Source: Archaeoglobaceae archaeon
GTDB lineage: Archaea; Halobacteriota; Archaeoglobi; Archaeoglobales; Archaeoglobaceae
NCBI GenBank assembly: GCA_027036775.1
Contig: JALWDS010000018.1
Span: forward strand, 60,248-124,247
Length of the DNA stretch: 64,000 nt
Direction of reading: 5' to 3'
Made by a program: the position numbers and the translations under genes. The notes beneath the pieces were generated by a model that saw only the letters and a list, made by a program, of their open reading frames with translations, was not told the DNA's origin and did not search any database. This document shows, one piece after another, positions 17,945 to 26,267 of this stretch. Within the stretch, counting starts at the first letter, position 1. Each line of letters starts with the position of its first letter.

Positions 17945-18970
17945 ATGCCCGCTACGATCGTTGTCGGTGGTTTTTGGGGTGACGAGGGGAAGGGAAAGAT
18001 AATATCCTACATAGCCCACAGCGATAGGCCCAAGATAATAGCGAGGGGTGGTGTTGGTCCAAACGCTGGACATACGGTTGAGGTTAATGGGAAGAAGTTC
18101 GGTGTGAGAATGTTGCCATCTGGTTTCGTTTACAGAGACGCAAGGCTTTTGATCGGTGCTGGTGTCTTAGTTGACCCAAAAGTTTTCCTCAACGAGCTCG
18201 ACGTTCTCGATAGGGATTTCAACGTCAAGGGAAGGGTTGGTGTGGACTACAGGTGTGCGATAATAGAGGAGAGACACATAATGGAGGATAGGGGTGACGA
18301 GCACTTGAGAAAGAAGATCGGAACGACTGGAACGGGATGTGGCCCTGCGAACGTCGATAGGGTAAGGAGAAAGGCGAAACAGGCTAAAGACATACCGGAA
18401 TTGAAGGATTACTTGGCCGACGTTCCTTTGGAGATAAACACCGCATTGGACGAGGGTCACTTCGTCTTGATAGAGGGAACTCAGGGTTTCGGTCTAAGCC
18501 TATACTACGGAACCTACCCCTACGTGACTTCAAAGGACACCACCGCATCTTCGATAGCTGCAGACGTTGGAATTGGACCTACGAGGGTTGACGACGTCGT
18601 AGTGGTATTTAAGACGTTTCCAACGAGAGTTGGGGAAGGGCCTTTCCCGACTGAGATACCTCAAGAGGAGGCGGAAAGGATGGGAATAGTTGAATACGGA
18701 ACGGTAACGGGTAGGAGGAGGAGAATTGGACTTTGGGACGGAAAGATGGCGAGATACTCCGCAATGGTCAACGGGGCCACTCAGGTTGCCATAACGGGTA
18801 TCGACAAGCTCGATAGAGAATGCTACGGAGTCACGGAGTGGGAGAAACTTACACCAAAAGCCAAGGAGTTTATAGAGAGGGTTGAAGAGGAAGTTAAAGT
18901 TCCAGTCACCTTGATATCCACCGGTCCGGAACTACACCAAATAATAGATTTGAGGAGGGAGAAGCTATGA
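17945..18970 (+). CDS. purA: Adenylosuccinate synthetase
   Basis: GTP-dependent ligation of IMP and aspartate to adenylosuccinate in AMP synthesis. The 341 residues are the short archaeal form. Visible motifs are the GTP loop [11 protein letters not shown] at the N-terminus, GPNAGHT, and [13 protein letters not shown] two codons upstream is possible, but ATG 17945 lies 25 nt after AAATAC (near 17920), which fits a leaderless start. It overlaps the convergent gene at 18965 by 6 bp. The short form lacks segments found in the bacterial enzyme, which is normal for archaea. Confidence 0.95.
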   Translation: MPATIVVGGFWGDEGKGKIISYIAHSDRPKIIARGGVGPNAGHTVEVNGKKFGVRMLPSGFVYRDARLLIGAGVLVDPKVFLNELDVLDRDFNVKGRVGVDYRCAIIEERHIMEDRGDEHLRKKIGTTGTGCGPANVDRVRRKAKQAKDIPELKDYLADVPLEINTALDEGHFVLIEGTQGFGLSLYYGTYPYVTSKDTTASSIAADVGIGPTRVDDVVVVFKTFPTRVGEGPFPTEIPQEEAERMGIVEYGTVTGRRRRIGLWDGKMARYSAMVNGATQVAITGIDKLDRECYGVTEWEKLTPKAKEFIERVEEEVKVPVTLISTGPELHQIIDLRREKL

Positions 18971-19786
18971 CTTCCTCTTAAAAAATTTTGTGAACCTATC
19001 CAAAAGTCCCTCCTTATCGAACTTCAACTCGTTAAGAACGCTCAGTACCTCCTCTATCTCTTTTTCATCTGGAGGTTTTATATCGTATCTCTTAACTATC
19101 TCGTCTTTATCGAGGGTAAACTCAACCTTAATTCTGTCGTCAACGTTTAAACTTTCCATTTCTTTCAGCGTAACCTTTGCGGGAAACTCGAGGTAGTATA
19201 AGGCGGAAGCTCCTTCGAACTCTTCTCCGTTCAAACTCACCTTGGCACCAACGATCCTACCGTCTTCCACATACACAATCGCGGTTCTGTCCTTCCCTAT
19301 ACCTTTAACCACACCCGTAAAGTCTTTTAAATTTAGTATGAAGTCTTCGAAGTTCTCAGTTTCCATAGTTTTTCCTTCCTCTTCTTTTTCTTCGACTTCC
19401 CTTTCAACCACCCTTTCGGCTACCTCCTTAACATCTTTCTCTACTTCTTTCGTTTTTCTTTCCTCTTCACGCTCCAGTTTGTAAGATTCATCGTTCATCG
19501 AGTAAATCGATTCCATCTCTTTCGAATCTACGGAATAAACCTCTACAACCGCGTAATCTACATCGGAAATTACCTTCAATATATCCCTACCTCTTACTGA
19601 TCTCCTCGACTTAACGAAGTCCACCTCACCCATCGTGATCCTACCGTCTTCCACGACCATCGACGCTTGGTATATGTCGTTCGAGTCCTTCCAATATACC
19701 TTCAGATATCCCTTTCTAACCCTATCTACGAAATCGAGAGGTTTTCCCCTGTAAATTCCTACGAGCTTACCCTTCGGAAGGATCAT
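18965..19786 (-). CDS. Two-domain PATAN/DUF2226-like protein, last gene of the hydrogenase-Roadblock operon
   Basis: 273 residues in three parts: an N-terminal domain (about 1-85), a highly charged Glu/Lys linker (about 100-145), and a second domain (about 150-225) ending in a basic tail. Both domains share a pattern of a small strand-rich unit holding VEDGRI ([10 protein letters not shown] and [10 protein letters not shown]), so they look like copies of one fold. The pattern recalls DUF2226 of archaea and the bacterial PATAN/DUF4388 domain, which accompanies Roadblock and signalling proteins. The assignment is by eye. Its start overlaps the Roadblock stop by ATGA. Confidence 0.7.
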   Translation of the reverse strand: MILPKGKLVGIYRGKPLDFVDRVRKGYLKVYWKDSNDIYQASMVVEDGRITMGEVDFVKSRRSVRGRDILKVISDVDYAVVEVYSVDSKEMESIYSMNDESYKLEREEERKTKEVEKDVKEVAERVVEREVEEKEEEGKTMETENFEDFILNLKDFTGVVKGIGKDRTAIVYVEDGRIVGAKVSLNGEEFEGASALYYLEFPAKVTLKEMESLNVDDRIKVEFTLDKDEIVKRYDIKPPDEKEIEEVLSVLNELKFDKEGLLDRFTKFFKRKS

Positions 19787-20133
19787 AGGCTTGAAGCTAT
19801 CTTTTCGGCTGCTCTCCTCATCTCTATTCTTATCAAACCGAGGTTAACCTTCGGCTCCGTTATCACGCTGAGCATAGCGTTTTCTCCAGCATCTATAAGG
19901 AGTATCTTTCCCCTCTCCCCTTCAACCATGACCATGTCCGCTTTGTCTCCCAACAACCTCTCCATAGTCGTTGATCCGGAACCGTAGGCTGCGGCAATCA
20001 TCGCAGCTGCCAACTCTGCATCTATGCTCCTATCCGCGCTCTCAAACTCTATGACGAGTCCGTCCTTTCCCACTATGGCGACACCCTTAACGCCTTCAAT
20101 CCTCAACAGATCCGCAATTATGTTCTCAAACAT
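19783..20133 (-). CDS. Roadblock/LC7 domain protein
   Basis: A 116-residue single-domain Roadblock/LC7 protein: an N-terminal helix (IIADLLRIEGVKGVAIV), a strand pair with GKDGLVIE, a long alanine-rich helix, and a C-terminal ITEPKVNLGLIRIEMRRA helix. Such proteins dimerise and regulate small GTPases and other NTPases; in prokaryotes they often sit beside MgtA/MglB-like or MinD-like systems. No GTPase is encoded here, but a MinD-type ATPase is two genes upstream. It overlaps the next gene by ATGA. Confidence 0.88.
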   Translation of the reverse strand: MFENIIADLLRIEGVKGVAIVGKDGLVIEFESADRSIDAELAAAMIAAAYGSGSTTMERLLGDKADMVMVEGERGKILLIDAGENAMLSVITEPKVNLGLIRIEMRRAAEKIASSL

Positions 20134-20144
20134 ACCGCATCACC

Positions 20145-20327
20145 TCATATCTCCCCTTTCAACCTCTCCAGCCTCTTCCTAATCTGGCTCAACTCCTCCT
20201 CCGTAACTTCAACTCTCGTATTCACCTCTTTAAGTTTATCGCTGAGAGTTTTAACCTTGTATCCGAGAACCCCGTTTAAAAACAAGCTTATACCCAACAA
20301 CGTGTAAACCGCCGTTAAAGTGTCCAC
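20145..20327 (-). CDS. Small membrane-anchored coiled-coil protein
   Basis: 60 residues: one N-terminal transmembrane helix (about 6-23) followed by a charged heptad-like helix to the end. It lies 4 bp after minD and 11 bp before the Roadblock gene, with purine-rich ribosome-binding sites at both junctions, so it is a translated operon member rather than a chance frame. A plausible job is tethering a partner to the membrane. No family is recognised. Confidence 0.7.
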   Translation of the reverse strand: MDTLTAVYTLLGISLFLNGVLGYKVKTLSDKLKEVNTRVEVTEEELSQIRKRLERLKGEI

Positions 20328-20331
20328 GGTA

Positions 20332-21102
20332 TCACCTCCTCCTGAATATACTCAAAAGCCTTCTGAATCCGCCACCCTTCTCCTCCACCTTAACCTCCAC
20401 CCCCGCAATTTTTCCGGCCAGCTCCAGTATTGCCTTCGATGCGGGACACTTCGGATTCCTTATAACTACTGGCTGTCCGAAGGCTGCAGCCTTCCTCACT
20501 TCGGGATCTTCGGGAATTACCGCCAAAACTTTGCCGTCGAGAATAGCCTCTATCTCCTTCTTGGCAATCTCAACGCTGAGCTTAGTAACCCTGTTAACGA
20601 CTATACCGAGCATTCTCGCTCCGAGCTTTTCCGCAATGTATTTCGTTTTCAGGGCATCCGTTATTGATGCGATCTCCGGATTTACTACGAGTAAAAACTC
20701 GTCCGATGCAGCCAAAGCGACTATCGCACTCTTTTCGAGGCCGGCGGGTGCATCGAGTATTATGAACTCCGCCATGTCCAAGAGGGCCATGAGAACTTCT
20801 TCGAGTCTATCAGGATTCGCCTTCCTCAAACCCTCCAAAGATATACCTGCTGGAACTATCTTAACTCCCCCGGGTCCCTCGTAGATCGCTTCCGATACGT
20901 CCGCCTCCCCTGCCAAAACGTTTTGTAACGTCACGGGTAAACCCTCCATACCGAGTATGAGCTCGAGGTTTGCCAGAGTTATGTCCGCATCCATGACTAT
21001 GGTTTCTCTCCCCATCTTGGCCAAAGCCACTCCTAAATTTGCGGATATCGTCGTCTTTCCCGTCCCACCCTTACCGCTTGCAACGCAAATAACCCTCGCC
21101 AA
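20332..21102 (-). CDS. minD: MinD/ParA-family ATPase
   Basis: 256-residue deviant Walker A ATPase: KGGTGKT at 11-17, [17 protein letters not shown], and [12 protein letters not shown] (Walker B region). MinD-type ATPases dimerise with ATP and bind membranes; the C-terminus (LLSIFRRR) is amphipathic and basic, as expected for membrane targeting. The start is set by GGAGGTGA placed 3 nt before a TTG at 21102, giving the conserved [13 protein letters not shown]-terminus; a longer frame from 21150 would overlap the upstream gene and lacks such a site. The family is certain; a role in placing or switching the neighbouring Roadblock and coiled-coil proteins is inferred. Confidence 0.9.
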   Translation of the reverse strand: MARVICVASGKGGTGKTTISANLGVALAKMGRETIVMDADITLANLELILGMEGLPVTLQNVLAGEADVSEAIYEGPGGVKIVPAGISLEGLRKANPDRLEEVLMALLDMAEFIILDAPAGLEKSAIVALAASDEFLLVVNPEIASITDALKTKYIAEKLGARMLGIVVNRVTKLSVEIAKKEIEAILDGKVLAVIPEDPEVRKAAAFGQPVVIRNPKCPASKAILELAGKIAGVEVKVEEKGGGFRRLLSIFRRR

Positions 21103-21106
21103 ACTA

Positions 21107-21736
21107 TCACCTCCTGACGATTGCCACGTAAGAACCGACAACGAACGCAAGTATAAACGTTAAGGCCAACTTGGAATAATGATACAGATTTTGAATTACT
21201 TCGAGAGTGCTTTCGAGGTAGTTCTTGTCACTCTCTAACTCTTTCACCTTACTCTCAAGTTGGGATATCCTGTATTCGAGTTCGTTTATCTCACTCCTCA
21301 ATTTGGAGTTTTCGTTCTTCAACTTGGCGGTAAGGTTTACGTAGTCGTCGAGTTTATCCTGCAACTCCTCGTTTTCTTTCTTCAGCTTATAAATCGTTTC
21401 GTTCAACATTTCAACTTTCTTCTCCAGCTTCTTTTTCTCAAGTTCAAGCCTAACGGTCGAATTCCGCAGATAATCGTATGTGGGCTTCAAAACCGTGAAG
21501 TTGTAGGATTTTCCATCCGCAATTATGGAGTAATTTCCTTCTTTGCAAGAGTAAGAAACGCAAATCGTGTAGTTACCGCCAGTGACGTTTATCAAGTTGC
21601 TGTTGTAACCGCAAAAGTATGTGCAGTTGTCTAACAGCTTTAAAGTTCCGTTTCCCTGAACCGTAACGTTTACAGTTCCTCCGGGGTAAGTTGCGTTGTT
21701 TAGAAGGACAAGGGTTATCAGGAGCAGACCTATCAA
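21107..21736 (-). CDS. Exported coiled-coil protein with C-terminal transmembrane anchor
   Basis: 209 residues: a short N-terminal hydrophobic signal, an extracellular domain of about 60 residues with four cysteines (CTYFCG, CVSYSC) and several N-glycosylation sequons, a long coiled coil (about 90-175), then a C-terminal transmembrane helix ending VRR. This topology puts the coiled coil outside, anchored at the C-terminus. Its stop TGA (21109-21107) lies inside the ribosome-binding site of minD, and its start overlaps the upstream stop by ATGA. No family is recognised; the cell-surface topology is unusual for a member of a Roadblock/MinD operon. Confidence 0.72.
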   Translation of the reverse strand: MIGLLLITLVLLNNATYPGGTVNVTVQGNGTLKLLDNCTYFCGYNSNLINVTGGNYTICVSYSCKEGNYSIIADGKSYNFTVLKPTYDYLRNSTVRLELEKKKLEKKVEMLNETIYKLKKENEELQDKLDDYVNLTAKLKNENSKLRSEINELEYRISQLESKVKELESDKNYLESTLEVIQNLYHYSKLALTFILAFVVGSYVAIVRR

Positions 21737-22230
21737 GTTTTCACCTCCATAAACCTCCTTATCTCTTCTCTAATTCTATCTATCTCAACGAATGGGACGT
21801 CTCTTGTTGTTTGAATCGTGCATATAACTTCGGGTGTAACTTCAAACACGCACATCTTGTAATACTTACCACCTATTATAACCTCCTTCGATTTTAAAAT
21901 TCCGCCCACATCCTTCAATATCTCCGGAGCCAAGGCGGATATCTCCTCGGGATCGTCCAAAGTTGACGCTATCGGTAAACCCTCGTATGTTGAGAGCGTC
22001 ACCTCCGAAAGCATATACTTGTCCTTCAAAAATCTGACGAGATCACTAAAGTCCTTAGGTTCTTCAACCTTTTCGACGACCTCTTTCGGTTTGACTATGT
22101 CCCTACTTTTGGAGACTGTCTCGACGCTTACAACCTCTTCCTCCTTCTTTCCCACGATCAACCTCGTAACGGAGTAACCAACGACGACACCTAAAAGTGC
22201 GGAAAGGGACATATCGATGTAATTAAACAC
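21733..22230 (-). CDS. Membrane-anchored Roadblock-like protein
   Basis: 165 residues with an N-terminal transmembrane helix (about 7-27), a charged linker, and a cytoplasmic domain from about 65 whose pattern (LSTYEGLPIAST, LAPEILKDVGGILKS, ICTIQTTRDVPFVEIDRIREEI) matches a Roadblock/LC7 fold. It could pair with the soluble Roadblock protein at 19783 and hold it at the membrane. Linked to its neighbours by a 4-bp overlap and a 4-bp gap. The fold assignment is by pattern only. Confidence 0.7.
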   Translation of the reverse strand: MFNYIDMSLSALLGVVVGYSVTRLIVGKKEEEVVSVETVSKSRDIVKPKEVVEKVEEPKDFSDLVRFLKDKYMLSEVTLSTYEGLPIASTLDDPEEISALAPEILKDVGGILKSKEVIIGGKYYKMCVFEVTPEVICTIQTTRDVPFVEIDRIREEIRRFMEVKT

Positions 22231-22234
22231 GTTA

Positions 22235-22558
22235 TCACCCCACGTTTTTTATAAATTCTTCAAAACTCATGTTGTCTATCCTTTCCGCGAGTTCGAAAAT
22301 CTCTTCAACCTTTTCAAGCTTTAACTTCATCTCCAACCTTTTCAATAGGCTGTTTTCATCCAACTTCACGGCACCAACGTTCCTCTTATCTATTTGAACG
22401 GTCACGCTACCTTCGTCAAACTTCTTGAAGTATATGGCCTTGCCGTTGGTGAAAATGATCGCTTCTTCAAACTTACCTTCAAGAAATTCCGCCAACTTTC
22501 CAAGCTCTTCGTTTCCGTAGATTTCGCCGTCGAATCTCACAACGTATCTCTCTATCAT
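22235..22558 (-). CDS. Small protein of the Roadblock/MinD cluster
   Basis: 107 residues with an alternating strand-helix pattern (YVVRFDGEIYGNEELGKLAEFLEG, FTNGKAIYFKK) suggesting a Roadblock-like or longin-like alpha/beta fold, then a C-terminal helical part. The start is ATG 22558, overlapping the upstream stop (ATGA); a longer frame from 22636 would overlap the neighbour by 80 bp without a ribosome-binding site. I do not recognise the family. Confidence 0.6.
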   Translation of the reverse strand: MIERYVVRFDGEIYGNEELGKLAEFLEGKFEEAIIFTNGKAIYFKKFDEGSVTVQIDKRNVGAVKLDENSLLKRLEMKLKLEKVEEIFELAERIDNMSFEEFIKNVG

Positions 22559-22845
22559 TTCAAATCCCTCAAAGCTCTCTTCAATCTGTAGTAGGTGACG
22601 CCCACACCGTTCCCCTTCAAAGCTACCGCAAAGCAATCATCTTTTTTAACGACTACGAACTCCCTACCGTCCCTTTTAAATATACCCCCTTCGAACTCAA
22701 CCATATCGCACAGCTCCTTGACGTCTTCAAAGACCTTAACGACTTCAGCTTTTTCTTCCTCGCTTAAGCCGTAGCACCGAATACCCTCGCAAAAGATGCA
22801 GAACCTTATTCCGTAGTTTTCGTAAAGCTCCTTAAAATCCCTCAT
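22555..22845 (-). CDS. Small cysteine-containing protein of the Roadblock/MinD cluster
   Basis: 96 residues with four or five cysteines (CIFCEGIRCYG near 16-24, later KELCD and DDCFAV) and a small alpha/beta pattern at the end (EFVVVKKDDCFAVALKG). CxxC with a nearby cysteine suggests metal or redox sensing, but this is inference. It overlaps the upstream gene by 14 bp and the downstream one by ATGA. The family is unknown. Confidence 0.62.
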   Translation of the reverse strand: MRDFKELYENYGIRFCIFCEGIRCYGLSEEEKAEVVKVFEDVKELCDMVEFEGGIFKRDGREFVVVKKDDCFAVALKGNGVGVTYYRLKRALRDLK

Positions 22846-23557
22846 TTAAAAACCTTGAGATGTGTTTGGGCAAACCCTCCTTAAGCTCTTTGAATTCTTC
22901 GATTGCCCTCTCCACGTTGACGCCGTTTACATTGGGTATATCGAACCAGTTCTTGGGAACCATGTATATCTCGAAGAATCCAAGTTCGTATAGCCTGCCC
23001 ATCAATTCGGAGTTCTCCTCGTTAACCTTTAGTGGCTTACCGCTCAAAGCCATCTTCACCTCTTCCTTCAAGTCGTATTCCTCTTTCAGAATCTCCTCTA
23101 TCTTTTTAACTATCTCTTCCCTATCCTTTGCCTTTATCTCAATACCTGGAACCTTGTAAATAACCTCCAAAAGCCCCTCGCTTTTTAACCTTTCGACCAA
23201 ATCGTTCGACACACCCGTTTCAGTATAGAATTTAATTAAATCTTCCTTGTCAGTTCCCTTCACCGCTTGAACTATCTTTATTCTGCCAAAAAGGCTTAGA
23301 GCCTTTTCCCTTAGTTCATCATTTTTAGCTCCGATAAATATTGAGAAGGCAAGTTTTTCAAGCTTCTTCAGAATTTCGTCATCGAGATCGGTTTTAGCGG
23401 TTTTGAGTAGCATACCTCCACCTACGTCCTTGGTTTCAAAATCCGTCTTGATTAAACCTGTTTTCGGTTCTTCCTTTAAATCGCTCACATCGATTGCCCC
23501 CGTAATTTCCTTCACTTCTTCAAGCTTTCTCTTCTTTCGGAACAGCATTGGTTTCAC
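22832..23557 (-). CDS. Hypothetical soluble protein linking hydrogenase and Roadblock genes
   Basis: 241 residues, charged, mostly helical, no membrane segment and no recognised motif. A basic N-terminus (RKKRKLEEVKE) is followed by an acidic linker and two roughly similar alpha/beta stretches (about 85-140 and 150-215). The ATG at 23557 follows the hydrogenase large-subunit stop by 3 bp, and the GGGGTGA that overlaps that stop is its ribosome-binding site. This tight coupling ties the downstream cluster to the hydrogenase. The function is unknown. Confidence 0.68.
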   Translation of the reverse strand: MKPMLFRKKRKLEEVKEITGAIDVSDLKEEPKTGLIKTDFETKDVGGGMLLKTAKTDLDDEILKKLEKLAFSIFIGAKNDELREKALSLFGRIKIVQAVKGTDKEDLIKFYTETGVSNDLVERLKSEGLLEVIYKVPGIEIKAKDREEIVKKIEEILKEEYDLKEEVKMALSGKPLKVNEENSELMGRLYELGFFEIYMVPKNWFDIPNVNGVNVERAIEEFKELKEGLPKHISRFLNEGF

Positions 23558-23560
23558 CCC

Positions 23561-24733
23561 TCAGTGGGTGGAACAACTCAGACAGGGATCGTATGCCCTC
23601 ACTATCATTTCGAAGTTCTCTTTGCCCTTCTTATACGTTGCGGTCAAGTCCTCGTTTATGGCGGTGTTGTTTATGGTCGTCGGAACTATCAGATTGGCCC
23701 TCCTCACCAAACCCTTCTCGTCAAACTCATAGTGATGTATCAAAGTCCCTCTCGGAGCTTCGACAACCCCAACGCCCTCTCCAGCTTTGGGTTCAACCCT
23801 CTGCCTTATTTCACCACCTCTAAGGTTACCCATTATCTCCAAAATCTTCTCTATCGAGTAAACGATCTCCACGAGCCTCGCGTAGTTGTAGAGGAGGGTT
23901 TCGTGTCTAATATCTTTAAATTCTTCCGAAAGCTCCCTTGCCAAGTCGGTATCAACCTTCGTTAAATTCAACCTCGCCAATGGTCCAACTCTGCAAACCT
24001 TCCCCCTCAGGTAGGGGAACTTGGTGAAGCTAAAGCTCTCAACCTTTTCAACCAAGTGCTCCGAATACTCGTTAAAACCGAACTCGAAGATTTCACCGTC
24101 GTAACCCACCAAACTTTCACCGTAGAAGTCGATTACACCTTTAGAATTTAGGGAAAGGTATGCGGTCTCGTTTAAAACTTCTCCCTCCTTCAGAAATTCG
24201 AATTTGTCCAAGTTCTCTTTAAGCCCGTTCAAGATCGTTTTTAATTCGTTGGAGTAGTCCCTATCCAAGTCCCTCGCGACTCCTCCCACTATGACCTCTG
24301 GATGAACTGGCCTTACCGCAATCCTGCCAACTATCTCGTTCGCAATCTTCCTCATTTCGACGCCCAACTTCACCAAATCCTTGGGAACTCCCTCGAAGCT
24401 ATCTGATTTGAAGTAGTCGGGTAAAGCTAAGAAGAAGATGTGGAGGGCGTGGGATTGCAGGGTCTGTGCCAAAAGCAGAATTCTCCTCAAATCTTCAACT
24501 CTCTCTGAAATCTCTATTTCGAAGGCGTTTTCGATAGCCCTCGCACTCGCAATTGAGTGTGATACGGGGCATATACCGCAGATCCTTGCAGTTATCATGG
24601 GAACGAACTCGAAACTCCTTCCCTCCAAAAACTTCTCAAATCCCCTGAACTCCAAAACCTTGAAGTAAACCCTGCCGTCCTTAACCTCTATCACAGCGTT
24701 TCCCTCAATCCTCGTAACGGGTTCGATTATCAT
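23561..24733 (-). CDS. NiFe hydrogenase large subunit without C-terminal extension
   Basis: 390-residue catalytic subunit. The first nickel-binding motif RICGICPVSH begins at residue 50, and the second, DPCLSCSTH, forms the last nine residues, with cysteines 384 and 387 and the final histidine 390. The sequence resembles group 3 (F420-nonreducing or sulfhydrogenase type) large subunits. Most hydrogenases carry a tail after this histidine that a maturation protease removes; here TGA follows directly. H2-sensing hydrogenases and the CO-linked CooH are known to lack the tail. The small subunit and a ferredoxin are encoded just upstream. No protease gene is in the window. Confidence 0.92.
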   Translation of the reverse strand: MIIEPVTRIEGNAVIEVKDGRVYFKVLEFRGFEKFLEGRSFEFVPMITARICGICPVSHSIASARAIENAFEIEISERVEDLRRILLLAQTLQSHALHIFFLALPDYFKSDSFEGVPKDLVKLGVEMRKIANEIVGRIAVRPVHPEVIVGGVARDLDRDYSNELKTILNGLKENLDKFEFLKEGEVLNETAYLSLNSKGVIDFYGESLVGYDGEIFEFGFNEYSEHLVEKVESFSFTKFPYLRGKVCRVGPLARLNLTKVDTDLARELSEEFKDIRHETLLYNYARLVEIVYSIEKILEIMGNLRGGEIRQRVEPKAGEGVGVVEAPRGTLIHHYEFDEKGLVRRANLIVPTTINNTAINEDLTATYKKGKENFEMIVRAYDPCLSCSTH

Positions 24734-24742
24734 GGAATCACC

Positions 24743-24988
24743 TCACACGAACCTCTCAATCTTCTCTTCGATGTAAACGCTTTTAACGATTTTTTCTTCG
24801 ACGTGTATCCCTTCGTGTTTTATGGCATCCGCCCTACAAACGTATGAACAGCTCAAACATCCTATGCATCTCTCCGCATTCTCGACGAACGGCTTGTTGT
24901 TTTTGTTGATTATAACTCCCGTAGGACAGACGTCAACGCACTCCAAACACCCTACACACCTATCCTCGTCTATCTCAATTCTTATCAA
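24743..24988 (-). CDS. 2[4Fe-4S] ferredoxin-like protein
   Basis: 81 residues with two complete four-cysteine motifs (CVGCLECVDVCP and CIGCLSCSYVCR) and a C-terminal extension of about 25 residues. It probably passes electrons to or from the hydrogenase small subunit, whose gene it overlaps by 4 bp; the large subunit follows after 9 bp. The extension may dock it on the complex, which is inference. Confidence 0.9.
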   Translation of the reverse strand: MIRIEIDEDRCVGCLECVDVCPTGVIINKNNKPFVENAERCIGCLSCSYVCRADAIKHEGIHVEEKIVKSVYIEEKIERFV

Positions 24989-25842
24989 GCCCTACCACCC
25001 CTCCTACCCTTCCTTATAACCTCCTTAATTCTCGAAACGAGCTTGTCCATCATGTCGCTCGTGAAAACGAATGCGTAGATGCTTGCAACGTCGTTAAACT
25101 TAACGTCAAAGCCAGCAATCCTTTCAATTCTGTCGTGTAGCTCAGTTAGATAGTCCTTGCAGGGCATGACCATCACCTTGTCCGTTGGACCTCTGCAACC
25201 CCTACACGGAACTCCCGCCTTTGTGCAGATAGCTCTGCAACCACCCCTCGTAACGCTACCCAAGCAGACGTAACCTTGGCTGAGAAGGCAGACCTTCGGG
25301 TCTGGAAGTTCGGTTTTCTTTATGTTGTCTATCTTCGTGTGAACGACAAGCCTACCGCATTCGGCACAAACAGGATAATCGTGCCTTTCAACCCTTCCGT
25401 TCAAGATTCCGTCTATGAACTTCGATATGAGTTCTGGTGTTGGAGGGCAACCGGGGAGGTAGTAATCCACCTCAACGAATCTGTCTATCGGATAGGCGAA
25501 GTCCAAAAGTTTGTAATCCAAATCCCTTCCATAGATGTCTTCAATAAGCTTCTCGGGCTTGTATATGCTACCCATTCCAGATATACCTCCCAAGGCGGAA
25601 CAGCTACCGAAGGCAACCAACTTCTTCGCCCTTTCCCTCGCTCTCTTGAGCACTTCGAGTTCGTGCTCAGTCCTTACCGCTCCTTCAACCAAAACGACGT
25701 CGCAGTCTGGAAGCTCCCTTGCATCCTTGATGAGAGGTGCATAAACGACCTTGTCCGCAATTTCGAGCAACTTCTCGTGCGTGTCGAGGAGTGCTATCTG
25801 GCAACCCGAACAAGATGCGAGCTTAACTATTCCGATCTTCAT
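24985..25842 (-). CDS. NiFe hydrogenase small subunit (group 3-like)
   Basis: 285 residues carrying the Fe-S relay. The proximal-cluster cysteines are SCSGC at 10-14, then GSCSALGG and LPGCPPTPE. Further cysteines in CAECGR, CLLSQGYVCLG, CRAIC and CRGCRG would bind medial and distal clusters. There is no twin-arginine signal, so the enzyme is cytoplasmic. It overlaps both neighbours by ATGA. The closest types I know are MvhG and the sulfhydrogenase delta subunit, but the usual MvhD or F420/NAD-reducing partner is missing from this operon. Confidence 0.92.
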   Translation of the reverse strand: MKIGIVKLASCSGCQIALLDTHEKLLEIADKVVYAPLIKDARELPDCDVVLVEGAVRTEHELEVLKRARERAKKLVAFGSCSALGGISGMGSIYKPEKLIEDIYGRDLDYKLLDFAYPIDRFVEVDYYLPGCPPTPELISKFIDGILNGRVERHDYPVCAECGRLVVHTKIDNIKKTELPDPKVCLLSQGYVCLGSVTRGGCRAICTKAGVPCRGCRGPTDKVMVMPCKDYLTELHDRIERIAGFDVKFNDVASIYAFVFTSDMMDKLVSRIKEVIRKGRRGGRA

Positions 25843-26267
25843 GATACCACCAACCTCTTGAGACAGGCGTTTGGGCCCGCGTGGATCAAAATCAACCTAA
25901 CCTTCCTCCCAAGATGGCTCGATATTATCGATTCTATGTAACCGTGGGTTACCTGGCATAAAGCACCCCCCTGCTTCGTGCAAACGGTGTAGTGGGTCTG
26001 CCTTATGGGGCAACTTCTGAATATCACGAGGTATTCGTTGTCGCTCAACCTTTCGAAAACGTCAACCCACCAAGGCGAAACCTTACTCATCTTCTCCAGG
26101 CAATCCTCGACGCTCTCGCACTCACCGACATCCATAACCTCACTCATCTTCCTTCCAGCTATGTAGCATATCGTTTTTGCCCAGTCACCGCTGAAGAGTT
26201 CGAGCGATCTCGTCAGAATTGCCAGAAGTAACATCCTATCCTTAACGTTGACGACCTCCTGCATCAT
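25839..26267 (-). CDS. V4R-like cysteine protein ahead of the hydrogenase
   Basis: 142 residues. The C-terminal half (FRSCPIRQTHYTVC, GALCQVTHGYIESII, GRKVRL, GPNACLKRL) has the spacing of the V4R domain, a predicted small-ligand or metal-binding fold. Start ATG 26267 overlaps the previous stop and follows GAGGTGAGG; the frame continues upstream but would overlap further without reason. Its stop overlaps the small-subunit start by 4 bp, so it is translationally coupled to the hydrogenase. The fold assignment is by eye. Confidence 0.7.
   Translation of the reverse strand: MMQEVVNVKDRMLLLAILTRSLELFSGDWAKTICYIAGRKMSEVMDVGECESVEDCLEKMSKVSPWWVDVFERLSDNEYLVIFRSCPIRQTHYTVCTKQGGALCQVTHGYIESIISSHLGRKVRLILIHAGPNACLKRLVVS

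Noticed and set aside
21103..21150. Longer MinD N-terminus from ATG 21150
   Set aside because: It would overlap the upstream gene; GGAGGTGA before TTG 21102 and the conserved N-terminus fix the start there.
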